Source: Paralithodes platypus
Taxonomy: Eukaryota; Arthropoda; Malacostraca; Decapoda; Lithodidae
Direction: 5' to 3'
NCBI GenBank assembly: GCA_032716605.1
Contig: CM064506.1
Span: 22,647,262-22,711,261, forward strand
Length of the DNA stretch: 64,000 bases
Within the stretch, counting starts at the first letter, position 1. Each line of letters opens with the position of its first letter. This document shows, piece after piece, positions 1 through 11,364 of the stretch. Both the position numbers and the translations under genes were made by a program. The notes beneath the pieces were generated by a model that was not told the DNA's origin, did no database searches, and saw only the letters and a program-made list of their open reading frames with translations.

Positions 1-308
1 TTCTCCCTCATGTTTAGCATATTATATTTGAGATTCTAAGACGTTCCTTCCATTAGTTTGTCGATTTTATGACCTTTTGCCCCATTTTGTTGTCAATATT
101 ATTACCTTTCGTGCCATTGAGATGTCAATTGTTTTCCTGGCGAGCGATAGCGAGCCTATTTTAGAATGAACCGGCCGAAAATTGTACACATTTATTTGAA
201 AGGGGGTCTAGGGGGTGTTTTTTTAAGCTTGAGGTAGGTCTAGCGAGGAAACTAAACAGAAGATTAATATATAAATACATAGACCAAAAAGCAAAAACTA
301 CCCCCTTA
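1..308 (-). mobile_element. Family A TTAA MITE, cut by window start
   Basis: Reverse-orientation copy. Visible are the core CTGGCGAGCGATAGCGAGCC, the ACCGGCCGAAAA remnant of the hairpin, the AATTGTACACATTTATTTG block and the GAGGTAGGTCTAGCGAGGAAAC segment. It ends in CTACCCCCTTAG, a decayed TTAA end. The upstream end lies outside the window. It has no coding capacity; open frames across it are incidental. Confidence 0.8.
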
Positions 309-312
309 GAGG

Positions 313-423
313 AGGTAAATTGTCTAATTAGTAATGAATATGAGTGATACCTGGTTAAAAAGAATAAGTTTCCGTAAAAGTTAGAAAACAAAACAAAACT
401 TGTATCCGGGTCCAGGTTTTATG

Positions 424-504
<81 letters not shown>

Positions 505-734
505 CTTCAACTTTCGATATTTAGCATATTACCGGCAGTATGTAACTGACCCATATAATGTTTTTGAAAACTAGAAGAAAAATACATTATTTTAGAAGTG
601 AAAATTATTATCAAAACTTATCTTGAAAAATATCTAATTAGTATTTAATAGGAGTGATAGCTGGTAAAAAAAATGGGTTTCCGAAAAAAATAGAAAAAAA
701 AAATTGTATCCTTGTTTCATGTCCAGGTTTCATG

Positions 735-801
<67 letters not shown>
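313..801. repeat. Local duplication ending in two (TG)n tracts
   Basis: The segment 313-501 (TCTAATTAGTAATGAATATG, then GGTCCAGGTTTTATGAAG and (TG)n at 427-501) recurs in diverged form at 629-801 with (TG)n at 737-801. This looks like an imperfect tandem duplication of about 315 bp carrying its microsatellite. Confidence 0.7.
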
Positions 802-803
<2 letters not shown>

Positions 804-837
804 GATGTGTGTGTGAAGATGTGTGCTTGTGTATGTG

Positions 838-979
838 TTTGTTGTGTGTGTGTTTGTTGTGTGTGTGTTTGTTGTGTGTGTGTTTGTTGTGTGTGTGTTT
901 GTTGTGTGTGTGTTTGTTGTGTGTGTGTTTGTTGTGTGTGTGTTTGTTGTGTGTGTGTTTGTTGTGTGTGTGTTTGTTT
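838..979. repeat. 15-bp minisatellite, about 9 units
   Basis: Unit GTTGTGTGTGTGTTT is repeated almost without change right after a (TG)n tract. It probably grew from the microsatellite by slippage and unequal exchange. The unit length is a multiple of three, which explains the open frames on both strands. Confidence 0.85.
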
Positions 980-1212
980 TGTGAGAGTGTGAGTATGTGT
1001 GCTTGTGTGTGTTATTGTAAGGATTTTTCATACACCTACCCCACCATTCCTCTCCATACAGTATGTCTCCCGTGATGAGTTGCATGACCACAGTGATCTA
1101 TATATCGCCTGGAAAGTACTACGGGGAGGTACACTCTTATAGATTTACAATATTGCTTGACATTCATGCTTATAATTTAGTACATCGGAAAAAAGTGCAA
1201 GGGAATATTTTA

Positions 1213-1458
1213 GGGTAATATGTGGAAGAGTTGGTATTCATTCATATATTTTGGGGTAATATGTGGAAGAGTTGGTATTCATTCATATATTTTAGGGTAA
1301 TATGTGGAAGAGTTGGTATTCATTCATATATTTCAGGGTAATATGTGGAAGAGTTGGTATTCATTCATAAATTTTAGGGTAATATGTGGAAGAGTTGGTA
1401 TTCATTCATATATTTCAGGGTAATATGTGGAAGAGTTGGTATTCATTCATATATTTGC
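1213..1458. repeat. 41-bp tandem repeat, 6 units
   Basis: Six nearly identical units begin GGGTAATATGTGGAAGAGTT and end ATTCATTCATATATTT. The first two starts, 1213 and 1254, give the 41-bp period. Flanks are AT-rich and unassigned. Confidence 0.9.
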
Positions 1459-1663
1459 TTATATATTTATTTATTATGTTATTGCATTTTCATGTATTTA
1501 TTTATTCAATTACATTTTACTATTTATTTATATATATTTTATTTGGTTTTATTTTTTCTTGGGGGGGGGGAATAATTTGGTAGAAATATAATATAACATG
1601 ACACAATTTAACTACTGTATCCTAAATATAACCTTAAATTCACAGAGGCCCAAGTACATGATG

Positions 1664-1862
1664 TGTGTGTGTGTGAGGCAGTTTGTGTACCACTCTCAAT
1701 AGTATGTGTGTGTGTGTGCGTGTGTATGAAGAGAAGTTATGTACCACTCTCAATAGTGTACATCCATTGCCCTCCAAATGTGTGCTGTGTGTGTGTGTGT
1801 GTGAGAGAGCGAGAGAGAGAGAGAGAGAGAGAGAGTGTGCGTGTGTATGAGAGAGAGAGAGA
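1664..1862. repeat. Compound (TG)n/(GA)n microsatellites
   Basis: Several (TG)n runs and a (GA)n run are separated by a repeated motif ACCACTCTCAATAGT (1690 and 1743). The segment after it (CTCTCCATACGTCTTCTGTG near 1890) resembles 1051-1080, so the whole unit is probably an older local duplication. Confidence 0.75.
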
Positions 1863-1989
1863 AGGATTTGTGCACCACTCTCTTTCCAACCATTACTCTC
1901 CATACGTCTTCTGTGATGAGTTCTGGAGCCTGGGTGATATATACCGTACACTGCTTGGGGGTGTAGTGCATTGACGGACTTTTTAGGAT

Positions 1990-2385
1990 TTTTTGTTCAT
2001 GTCTTACTTTTTGGATTGTTCTTTTCTATTCCTGGTCTTACTTTTTAAATGGTTCTTCTTCTAGGTATTGTCTTACTTTTTGGACTGTTCTTCTATTTTT
2101 GGTCTTACTTAATGGATTGTTCTTGTCTATTTCTGGTCTTTATGGATTGGTCTTTTCATTTTTTGGTCTTACTTTTTGGATTGTTCTTTTATATTGCTGG
2201 TTTTACTTTTTGGATTGTTATTTGTTATTGGTGGTCTTAGTTTTGTAATTGTTCTTTTCTATTGATGGTCTTACTTTATGGATTGTTCTTTTCTAGTTCT
2301 GGTCTTACTGTTTGGATTGTTCTTCTCTATTGCAGATCTTACTGTTTGAATTGTTCTTTTATATTTCTGATCTTATTTATAGTTT
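1990..2385. repeat. Degenerate ~33-bp tandem repeat
   Basis: About eleven imperfect units carry TTTTTGGATTGTTCTTTTCT followed by a variant of ATTTCTGGTCTTAC. Point differences and small indels between units suggest an old array. No open frame continues through it. Confidence 0.75.
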
Positions 2386-2550
2386 ACTTCATTGACAGGA
2401 AAGCACAGGGATGTTCTATTGAGTCATGACTTACGAAGATTGTGGTGGTATGGGTTAGGCATGACCCTTCACAGCATAGATCGGCTCTCCGGGCCAGGCA
2501 CCTGATAGTAACAATAATTATGTATGATAATGATAACAAAAAATCTCCCT

Positions 2551-2901
2551 TTAAAGGCAGATGGGTCGTGTTTCTGGTCCCCTTCTTCCTCGTGTTTAGC
2601 CCCATTAGTGTTCAGATTAAAAGACGTTCGGCCCATTAGTTTGGCCATTTTAAGGCCTTTCATCCCATTTATTTGTCAATATTAAGACTTTTCATGTCAT
2701 TTAGGTGTCGCTTTTTCCTAGCGAGCGATAGCAAGCCTGTAAATTAAGAGGAATCGGCTTTCGGCCGGGACCTTTTTCTATCGAAAAAATTTACGAATTT
2801 ATCTTGGAGAGTCTTGGGCGGCTGGAGGTCAAGGGAGGAAACTAAAACAATAATGCAAAAATACATAAATAAGCATATAAAAACGACCCATCTCCCCTTA
2901 A
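2551..2901 (-). mobile_element. Family A MITE, complete
   Basis: Left end TTAAAGGCAGATGGGTCGT and right end ACGACCCATCTCCCCTTAA are inverted copies. The core TCCTAGCGAGCGATAGCAAG and hairpin remnant TCGGCTTTCGGCCGG are present. The right TTAA (2898-2901) is also the left TTAA of the next family C element. Confidence 0.85.
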
Positions 2902-3089
2902 CCAATTCAGCACCGGCGACGTCCTTTTCATTATATTCTGACAACTATCAAACGATGTCATGCAGCTTAGTAAGGACGTCTATCCATGAACAGGCAATAT
3001 AGACTATTACCATATATCCTTCCGAAGCATCTTAAAATCGTTTAAATGTACAGTAGCTGAAAATACGTCGCTGGTACAGACAGGGTTAA
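2898..3089. mobile_element. Family C TTAA MITE
   Basis: The ends are TTAACCAATTCAGCACCGGC and CGCTGGTACAGACAGGGTTAA, diverged inverted repeats. Internal matches to the family are CGACGTCCTTTTCATTATAT and CTTAAAATCGTTTAAATGTA. It shares the TTAA at 2898 with the A element to its left. Confidence 0.8.
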
Positions 3090-3178
3090 GGTCTTCCCGA
3101 AGGCTGGATGGATGACTGTGGTAGTTATTGATCCAGCGAGTTATTATGTGGAGGATTGTGAATTACTCAGTACGAGAG

Positions 3179-3548
3179 TTAAGGGGAGATGGGCCGTTTT
3201 GTTATCTATTTATTTATGTATTCATTTTGTTCTTAGTTTCCTCGCTAGAACTCCATCAAGCTTAGAAATACTCTCCCCTAGACCCCCCTTGAAAATAAAT
3301 TTGTATATTTTCGATAGAAAAATGTCCCGGCCGAAGGCCAGTTCCTCTTAAAAATTCAGGCTTGCTATCGCTCGCCACGAAAAAATCGACACCTAAATGG
3401 CACGATAGGTCCTAAAATTGACAACGAAATGGGGTGAAAGGTGTTCAAATCGCCAAAATAATGGAGCGAACTTCATATAATCTGAAAACAAACGGGGCGA
3501 TACCCGAGGAAGAAGGGCGACCAAAAAAACGACCCGTCTCCCCTTAAT
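3179..3548 (+). mobile_element. Family A MITE, complete
   Basis: Starts TTAAGGGGAGATGGGCCGTT and ends ACGACCCGTCTCCCCTTAA. The CCCGGCCGAAGGCCAG hairpin, the CTTGCTATCGCTCGCCACG core and the block of AATGG..GAAAGG units follow in family order. This is one of the cleaner full-length copies (370 bp). Confidence 0.9.
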
Positions 3549-3679
3549 GGAATATGACGGGGGGGGGGGGGGGGGGGAGTGCTTTGACCTATTAATTATT
3601 GCTAACACTGATCTGAATAATTGATAAAGAGAATGGGGGAGTATGTTGAAGGCGAGTGGCTATTTATGAGAAGGGCTGT

Positions 3680-3894
3680 TTAACCCTTTGAATACTAGCG
3701 ACGTGTGCTATATTGTATTCTAGCTATATGTAGACGATGTTAGGCAGCTTAGGAAGGATCTGTGGTAGTTAAAAAGATTGGTTGAGATAGTTTGAAGCCT
3801 TATTATTGCTAGAGGTCCTTCCTAAGCTGAATAAAGTCGTCTAGTAGTTGTCAGAATATGATAAAAGGAACGTCCCTGGTACTGTATGGGTTAA
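3680..3894. mobile_element. Family C MITE, complete
   Basis: TTAACCCTTTGAATACTAGC pairs with CTGGTACTGTATGGGTTAA. The inner arms TAGACGATGTTAGGCAGC and AAGCTGAATAAAGTCGTCTA are also inverted, so the element can fold back on itself. Length is 215 bp. Confidence 0.85.
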
Positions 3895-3911
3895 ATATTG
3901 GTCTGTGTTGG

Positions 3912-4045
3912 TAGTGTACTGGTTTAGATGCTTATAATTATGTTCTGAGTGTGGTGTCCCAAGTTCGAATCCCGGGAGGATCATATGCGTTCATTAGTTT
4001 ATTCTAGTGCCTTGGGGTTTGTAATGGAGGATGAATGTTAAGAAC
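3912..4045 (+). mobile_element. tRNA-derived SINE, type 1
   Basis: An A-box-like GGTAGTGTACTGGTTTAGAT and a B-box AGTTCGAATCCCGGGAGGAT are spaced as in pol III promoters. The tail CTTGGGGTTTGTAATGGAGG matches the other type 1 copy at 61612-61745. It does not fold as a full tRNA because the acceptor strands do not pair. Confidence 0.7.
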
Positions 4046-4103
4046 GGGGAGTTCCTTAATTGAAATGTAGATTATTTATATCGAATTAATAATGTCAGAT
4101 TGG

Positions 4104-4503
4104 TTAAGAGGGGGGGGGGGGGGGAGGGGGTTGTTTGCTCCCTAGACCTCCATTATGGGGACAGTGGCTGTTTGTTTGGTCTATTAATTCATTTATTCAT
4201 ATAATTTTTTAGTTTCCTCCCTAGACCTCCATCAAGCTTAGAAAAACACCCCCTAGACAAGATAGATTTGTACATTTTTCGGTAGAAAATTTTCCCGGCC
4301 AAAGGCCGATTCCTCCTAAAATTACAGGCTCGCTATCTCTCGCCAGGAAAAAAATGGCACGAAGCGTCCTAATATTGACAAAGAAATGGGTGAAAGGTCA
4401 TAAAATCCCCAAACTAATGGAACCAACGTCTTAAAATCTCCAAACTAGAGGGGCTAAGCAATAGGGAGATGGGGGTCCAGAAAAACGATCTGGCTTCCCT
4501 TAA
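4104..4503 (+). mobile_element. Family A MITE with G-tract in left end
   Basis: The left end TTAAGAGGGG runs into a long G tract, and a duplicated CTAGACCTCC block follows. The remainder follows the family: CAAGCTTAGAAAAACACC, the hairpin with AAA loop, CTCGCTATCTCTCGCCAGG. It ends CTTCCCTTAA. Confidence 0.8.
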
Positions 4504-4725
4504 GATTATTAGTGCTACCGTACGTGGGGCCTTGAATGACGAAAAGAAAGAGATACCAGGTACAGAACAGAAGAGGAACAAAGGAAAAGGTCAAGGCAAG
4601 CCAAGAATGAATAGTGGATGACCTTTACAAACAACTGAGGGTAAGTCTCCATAGTATGCCAGACCGGACCGTCTATAATGAATGAGGAGACTGATTGGGG
4701 AGACTGGGAAAGAATGGTGTATCGA

Positions 4726-4811
4726 GAGAGAGGGAGAGAGAGAGAGAGAGAGAGAGGGGGGGAGAGTGAGATAGAGATTCACAGTTATATAGATACATAG
4801 ACTGCACAGAT

Positions 4812-4893
<82 letters not shown>

Positions 4894-4895
4894 CG
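4726..4895. repeat. (GA)n microsatellites
   Basis: Two long GA tracts (4726-4770 and 4815-4895) flank about 45 bp of non-repetitive sequence. Sequence from 4896 to 5640 holds no recognisable gene or repeat family; short open frames there lack any domain signal. Confidence 0.85.
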
Positions 4896-5639
4896 GTACA
4901 GGGACGTAGGTCATTCGTATCAATAGTGGATAAGGGGGGTTGGAGGGGGGTGGGATGGGATATAGTTTGTCAAATTATAACCAGAATATGGCGATAATGA
5001 CTCCATCATGCTAAGCGGTTTAATGTTATACTATGAACATTATACACATCAAACTGTATTTCCACGCAAGGAAGAGACTATATTCCCTGGCAGTACCATT
5101 GAGTATAAAGTTACAGTATTTCCAAAGGGGTGTGTCTCAATGGTGAACGAGGGTGGAGAGACACAAGTTGAGAGTGAGGGAATTGGTAATGGAGGAGTTA
5201 GGTGGAGGTATTGAGGAACACGCCTTTATAACGGCACTGAGGCAGAGGAAATAAATTCTTGGACTGTAATATTATTAAATTGATTTGGTTTACAACATTG
5301 GTAAATACAAAAAAAAAAAACAGTTGATAAATTGTGACTAAAATGTACGATGCATATAACTTTTGAAAATACCCAACGCTTATTATTTACAAATCAATTC
5401 AAGGGAAAGAAAACAACAACAACCCTACTCATTCACGCTAGACTATAGGTAAGAAATTACCGTCACAGATGGCATGGGGCAGACTTAGGAAGTATTAATG
5501 AGACGGGATGGAGAGTGTTTTATTTCAGGACTGGAGTTCTCGAAAATGGGCTCCAGTCCTGAAAATATTCTTGACTTACAGATTGCTTGCTTAATAATCC
5601 AATAGGCTTGATAGCCACTGAAGTCCTATTTTAACGAAC

Positions 5640-5935
5640 TAACTCAGTGTTTTACTTACTTCACTTGTGAGACATGTGGGGCAAAGTACGTTACTCGTGT
5701 ACAAACATAGTCGGAGGTTTAGGTCGATATATTTATCCAAGTACCATTTAAAATGGTTTTGGCTTGGCAGCAGTCTACGACATTTGATTACACTGGCTAC
5801 CCACTCTGTTGACAAAAAAGATACACCAATTGCATGCACGAATCATAATGGTGCAACACATGCGAGGGATTATCTCTTAATCACGGTTAAAACTGTTGGG
5901 AGTCATTTTGAAACAAACATCCTGTAAACACAGTC
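5640..5935 (+). pseudogene. Possible decayed GIY-YIG/Penelope-like fragment
   Basis: One frame reads FTCETCGAKYV, recalling the CxxCxxxYVG-type region of Penelope-like GIY-YIG endonucleases. A different frame downstream reads DTPIACTNHNGATHARDYL. Stops and frameshifts separate them. This is a pattern impression only; the usual GIY and YIG motifs are not seen, so chance similarity is quite possible. Confidence 0.2.
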
Positions 5936-6177
5936 ATGTATCATTGTAAAATAGATGATTTAATTTATTTATAAAATTGCTTAAATACCGTAATCTGAAC
6001 ATTTGCTCAGCAGCATTACCGGTATATATCTGGATATATGAAAAACTGTGGGCTGTAAATTGAATAAAACAAAATTACATATTGTTCTCCAAAGTAAATG
6101 CATAACATTGTTTGCAATCATATTTCAAAGGTGTATTAAGTTATGATTAAATATAACTCGATTATACGCACGCGTGC

Positions 6178-6367
<190 letters not shown>

Positions 6368-6566
6368 GTGCGTGTTAGTGTGTGTGTGTTGGTGTGCGTG
6401 TGTGCCCTTATATGTGTGTGCACCGTGCACAATTGACTTTGACAATACAAATACTGTGGTCTCAATGTAATTATTTGTGATGAATTATTAATCAGCCTTT
6501 AATTGGCAACGCAGTGCTTTTGATGGTCATGTTAGTGTGCCCCATTAAAACTAGCATAATAATTAA

Positions 6567-6937
6567 TTGAGGGGGAACGGTTTATTTATTGGTCGATCTA
6601 TTTATATATTTATTATTTTCTTACTTTCCTCCCTAGGCCTCCATCAAGCTTAATAAAACCTCCCCAAGATCGCCCTGCTAGATAAATGTGTAAATGTTTC
6701 GGTAGAAAAAATGTTCCAGCCGAAGGCAGGTTCCTCCTGAATTACAGGCACGCTGTCGCTCGCCAGGAACAAAATTGACACCTAATTGGCACGAAAGGTT
6801 TTAATGTTGACAAAGGAATGGGGGTGAAGTGTCTTAATATCGACATATTAATGTACCAAACGTCTAAAAAAACTGAAAACTGATGGAGCTATACATGAGG
6901 GAGTAGAGGGTCAGAAAAAACGACCATGTCCCCTGAA
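6567..6937 (+). mobile_element. Family A MITE, decayed ends
   Basis: Ends read TTGAGGGGG and GTCCCCTGAA, so both TTAA sites carry one change. Internal family blocks are CCTAGGCCTCCATCAAGCTT, GTTCCAGCCGAAGGCAGG and CACGCTGTCGCTCGCCAGG. An older copy by divergence. Confidence 0.8.
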
Positions 6938-7102
6938 AGTAAAGCATAAACCTATTATGAGGACATTGATTACATAATATACTATTCATACTGTGTGTCT
7001 TTGTATCCTCTCTTAGGCTATAATAAAGTGGCAATGGGCTGAGCATCTACACGAAGGTTAGTTTGAGATCTTATTTGATAATGCTATATGCTGAAATATA
7101 TG

Positions 7103-7253
7103 TTAACCCCTTCTGTTCCGGTGACATCTTTATCATTTTATTCCAGCTATACTTAGAGGATTTTGTGCAGTTTAAGAAGCGGCTGTGGTAGTAAATAGGG
7201 TTAATTGATATAGTTCGAACACTGTTAAATGTCACCGGTACAGAAGGGGTTAA
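7103..7253. mobile_element. Family C MITE, internally deleted
   Basis: Near-perfect ends TTAACCCCTTCTGTTCCGG and CCGGTACAGAAGGGGTTAA enclose only 151 bp. The right inner arm is missing: the left arm GATTTTGTGCAGTTTAAGAA is present without its partner. Confidence 0.85.
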
Positions 7254-7360
7254 TGCATTTCCGGATTATTTATATGATTTCAATTCATTCATAATTCATT
7301 CATCACTATTTTCATTCATAGTTACAAAAGTGTAGGTTATCACTCACAGATGATATTATG

Positions 7361-7575
7361 TACAGTCGGCCTAATAAGTCCTTGCTCGGCACCAATTATG
7401 TTTTGATAAATGATTGGTATCAGCAATATTTACACATGATTCATTCTTTTCGAGTGAGATATACAAACATGTTTGTACACTTACCCACCCTATTCATCAT
7501 CTGACAGATATAAATGCAGCATAGAGCGAGCCAAACGTAATGGCAGCTAAGACATGACATATTAGCGCCACCGTA
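7361..7575 (+). mobile_element. Family D (TA-flanked) MITE
   Basis: Begins TACAGTCGGCCTAATAAGT and ends ATTAGCGCCACCGTA. The interior GATTGGTATCAGCAATATTT and CACTTACCCACCCTATTC matches copies at 7574, 11365 and 57311. TA-flanked CAGT-type ends suggest Tc1/mariner dependence (inference). Confidence 0.75.
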
Positions 7576-7795
7576 CACTCGGCCTAATAAGTGGTGTCTC
7601 GGCTGTCATTACGTTTGGCTCGCTCTGTGCTGTATTACTGTCTGACAGATTGAAAGTAGGGTGGGTAAGTGTAGGAACATGTTTGTTTATCGAATTCAAA
7701 AGGAAGAAATCCTGTTTAGATATTGCTGATACCAATTATAGAACAAAATATATATAAATATTGGTGCAGAGACATCACTTATTAGGCCGACTGTA
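7574..7795 (-). mobile_element. Family D MITE, inverted neighbour
   Basis: Reverse copy of the element to its left, sharing a TA at 7574-7575. It begins CACTCGGCCTAATAAGTGGT and ends ACTTATTAGGCCGACTGTA. The two together form a large inverted repeat. Confidence 0.75.
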
Positions 7796-8993
7796 CCGTT
7801 GGCCAAATACGTCGTGTCGCCGCTGTCATTATGTTTGACTGGCTGTATGCTGTATTAATGTCTGTCAGATGTTGAATAGGGTGTGTAAAGATAAGAACAT
7901 GGTTGTATATCTCACTCTGAACGATGATGGGAGGATGAACCTTTCGCCCCCAAATTCACCCTGTATAAGAGATTTTGTTTCTGGCATTATACCATCTTAT
8001 TACCAATGGAAATACTAAGACTCGCTGAAAAAAATCAGCTCTCTATGTGCGTGGGCGCGCGCGCGAATGCAGAATTTCATTGAAACATATGAAAAATCAT
8101 CTAGTCATTGAAAATTGTTCAAATTTCCCCCAATTTTTTTCTGGCGTATCCTACAAGCATCCCCTACAAGAAAATTATCTAGTTTCCCCATATGGAATAA
8201 TAGAAGGGGTTGAAAAAAATATATAATATATCTATATTTTTTGGTAGCCCAAATTGCGACATGAAAAATATTGAATCTTGGAAATTACGGGAGATAATGC
8301 CATTATCTAATAATTTTGCAGTTGCTATATAGTCCTATATGTAGTGTGTAGAAGAAGAACGAAGTAGAGCAATAAACAAAAAAGTAGATGCTCTTGGAGT
8401 TGCCAATATATGATCTCTGGTAATCGCAAAACATTTAAATTCATACCTAAATGGTGAAAAGTTTGGTCTAAAATAACTAAATTACCCCTACTATATAGGT
8501 TTTCTATTACCAAGCTCTTAGAGAAAACAAAGTTATATGGGTTACTGATGTAAAACATCTTGCAACCTTGGGTTAACAGATGACTTTCACAAGTGTTTCA
8601 TATAAATCCATGATATTGGGGGCCATGGGGCTAGGGATGTCATAAGGGTGTTTATGCCCTCATATGATAGTTTATATTGCTTACAAAAGCCTTTTAGACA
8701 AACAGTATAAAAAAAAAAAAATTGGGGCTGAGGGTAAACAAAATTGTTGATTCGGGGTGTGGTTCAACCCCCATCCGGGGGTGTTATGGATGCAATATGT
8801 TTTTTTTTGCCCTCCTATGCTATTCTCCTATGTTGAAAGAAGGATTTTAGAAAAAGAACAAAACAATTGAAATTTTGACTTTCGGGCCTCATCCAAGGTT
8901 CAGCCTCCCCGTATTAAACCTTACAAAGCTTTGATACCAATTATTGATCGAAATAGACTTGTTGCCGCAACATCACTGTTTAGGCTGACTGTA
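7796..8993 (-). mobile_element. Family D copy split by ~1 kb of other sequence
   Basis: Left piece about 7796-7922 (GCTGTATTAATGTCTGTCAG, ATATCTCACTC) and right piece about 8930-8993 (TTTGATACCAATTATTGATC, TAGGCTGACTGTA) together make one D element. The roughly 1 kb between them is AT-rich with a short GC dinucleotide run near 8051 and has no recognisable gene. Confidence 0.6.
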
Positions 8994-9100
8994 CTAGCGG
9001 GTGCCAAACAATACATTATTTCCTATTGACAAAACAATAACAATGTTTGTGAGGAGTTATGGTCGCTAATAGGAACTTGCTACTTATCGTTATGTGGTTG

Positions 9101-9315
9101 TTCACCCCTTCTGTACCGGCGACGTCCTTTCGTTATATTCTGGGTATCATTAGACGATATTATTCAGCTTAGCAAGGGCGTCTACCAATCATAATGCTAC
9201 AAACCATCTTAATTAACCTTTTTAGCTACCATATATCCTTCCTAAAGCTGCATAAAATCGTCTAAATCTAGCTGAAATCATATATAAAAGAAGTTACCGG
9301 TACTGAATAGGTTAA
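9101..9315. mobile_element. Family C MITE
   Basis: Starts TTCACCCCTTCTGTACCGGC (TTAA changed to TTCA) and ends ACCGGTACTGAATAGGTTAA. Arms CATTAGACGATATTATTCAG and CATAAAATCGTCTAAATC are inverted. Confidence 0.8.
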
Positions 9316-9446
9316 GAAATATATGTGGCAGTAAAATAGGTTAAGTGGTATGGTTCGAAGCCTGTTCATTGCTGGAGGCCCCTTTAAGCTCAATACAATC
9401 GTCTAATAGTAACCAGAATAAAATTAAAAGGTACAGAAGGGGTTAA
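9316..9446. mobile_element. Family C MITE, right half only
   Basis: Matches the family from GGTTCGAAGCCTGTTCATTG to GGTACAGAAGGGGTTAA. The left terminus is absent; it abuts the preceding C copy. Confidence 0.75.
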
Positions 9447-9835
9447 GTGGGCGCATGGTGGGCGTACAATATTGCTACGCCATTATTGTCTGCCGATATA
9501 TTGACATCTCGATTATTTGCCCTTGACATAGAAGGTAATTGAATGTATTGGCAAGGTACAATTAGGGCAAGCAATTGTTTATATTTATTGGTTTATATTC
9601 AATTGTATATATTCATTGTATTAATTTATTTCATTAATTAGGTTTATATTTATTGGTGGGTTGCTGAACATATATAAAACCTTTACCAAATAACAAAATA
9701 ATAGTGATATAATCATTGAATACTATATTAGAGGAGATATTATATGGTTTGGATATGACCGTTTGTTATGATAAATTAATTCATTTTGACTACAAAAGGG
9801 ATTAAGAGAGGTTTTCAGGACCTACCTATCCCTCA

Positions 9836-9950
9836 TATTTAACTTGATAGTTTTTAGATTTTACGACATTCGTGCAATTAGTTTGGCGATTTAAAGACCT
9901 TATGTGCCATTTAGGTGTCGATACTTTCCTGGCGAGCGGAAGCAAGCATA
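9836..9950 (-). mobile_element. Family A MITE fragment
   Basis: Blocks TTTGGCGATTTAAAGACC, TGCCATTTAGGTGTCGATAC and CCTGGCGAGCGGAAGC are in reverse family order. The copy is cut by a (TA)n tract at 9951-9973. Confidence 0.7.
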
Positions 9951-9976
9951 TATATATATATATATATATATATTGG

Positions 9977-10440
9977 TAATACAATTTAAACAAAGAGGTA
10001 ACAATTACTAGCCCATCCAACTAAATATGGTGTAAAGAAAATTTATTGACATTCCAGCTGATACCCCTCTCCTTTGTTTTAGTCTAGATAGATAGATAGA
10101 TCGACAGACATACATATTGACAGATAGATAGATAGATAGATAGACAATAGTAATACAATTTAAACAAAGTGATAATAAGTCGACCATCTAAATCAAAATG
10201 GTGTACAAAATATCAACTGACATTCTGACGGACACCCCTCTCCTATGTTTTAGACTAGATAGATAGCTATAGACAGACAGACAGACAGACAGACAGATAG
10301 ATAAATAGATAGATAGGAAAATATATAAATACATAGATAGATATACTGTATATGATTAGGCAATACAAGACGACCATCTAAATAAAGAATGGAGTAAACA
10401 AAACATTGCCATTCTGACGGACACCCCTCTCCATTGTTGT
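9977..10440. repeat. Three ~180-bp units with embedded (GATA)n/(GACA)n
   Basis: The unit AATACAATTTAAACAAAG .. GACACCCCTCTCCTATGTTT occurs at 9977, 10149 and, shortened, 10362. Each earlier unit is followed by GATA/GACA tetranucleotide runs. Confidence 0.8.
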
Positions 10441-10457
10441 AGTAGCAGGCTGATATT

Positions 10458-10647
10458 TTAAGGGGGAAGTGGTTGATTTTTCTCTCTCATGTTTAGCCCA
10501 ATTTTCTTTGAGATTTTAGGACGTTCGTTCCATTAGTTTGGCAATTTTAAGACCTTTCGTCTTAAAACAGTAGGCTGATTGGGGCCGAAGGATACAAGCC
10601 AAAGAGAGTGAGGGAGAAAAAGAAAAAAGCGAGGTGGGCTCCCTTAA
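10458..10647. mobile_element. Chimeric A/B TTAA element
   Basis: The left half is reverse family A (TTAAGGGGGAAGTGG, CATGTTTAGCCC, TTTTAAGACCTTTCGTC). At about 10560 it switches to the family B right end (CTTAAAACAGTAGGCTGATT, GCGAGGTGGGCTCCCTTAA). TTAA borders both outer ends. The B half overlaps an incidental reverse-strand open frame. Confidence 0.8.
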
Positions 10648-11364
10648 GGTAAACAAACGTGCCGAAAGGTGGGAAACGGCCGGTTACGAGGGAATATGAA
10701 GAATTATTGGCAGATTTTGATAGGCGTGAGGAAGGGTTTACGAGGGGCAATAACCCGAATGTGTGCAGCCGGAAGTGAAGGCCGGAAGGAAGTCTTGTTG
10801 CCATGGGTCAGTGGAATAATAATGATAATAATAATACAAATAATAATCTATATTTGTCTATCTATATGCTCAGGCCCAATCCCCACTTTTCCTATTTTTA
10901 TTTTTATTTTCTATGTTATTATTTTTATTATTTTTTTGTAATAATAATACAAAGCAAATCATGACCATAAAGATGATTTACAAAACAGCGTGACATGTGC
11001 TTGTGAGATAATGTAGACAGAAACGTGTTGTGTAGCGAAGAGTTGAGCAATTTTGTTTCAAAACATTAATAATAATTTTATTATTTAATTATTAGTATGG
11101 TGAGGGCATCCTCTACCCAACCTCAGCCGTTTCTGTCTGTCTCTTTTACCGTCTTACTTTTCCTTCTCGGGGCAGGAGGCTAGCAATCCTCCTTCCCTTT
11201 TAAAATTCACCTACCAGACATGACAGAGTAAGGGGCGAGGAAACGTGACAGTGGTTCTACACCCTAAGAACTGGAACTTTTAAAGATGGTTCTGTTCAGG
11301 TTTTGTCTCGTGTCGGCCACCCCCTGATATATGGGGTATATGCCTCAGTATATAAATGCATACA
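10648..11364. other. Unassigned interval
   Basis: Contains (AAT)n-type low-complexity near 10815-10950 and mixed unique sequence. I see no exon-like frame and no known repeat family. Confidence 0.6.
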
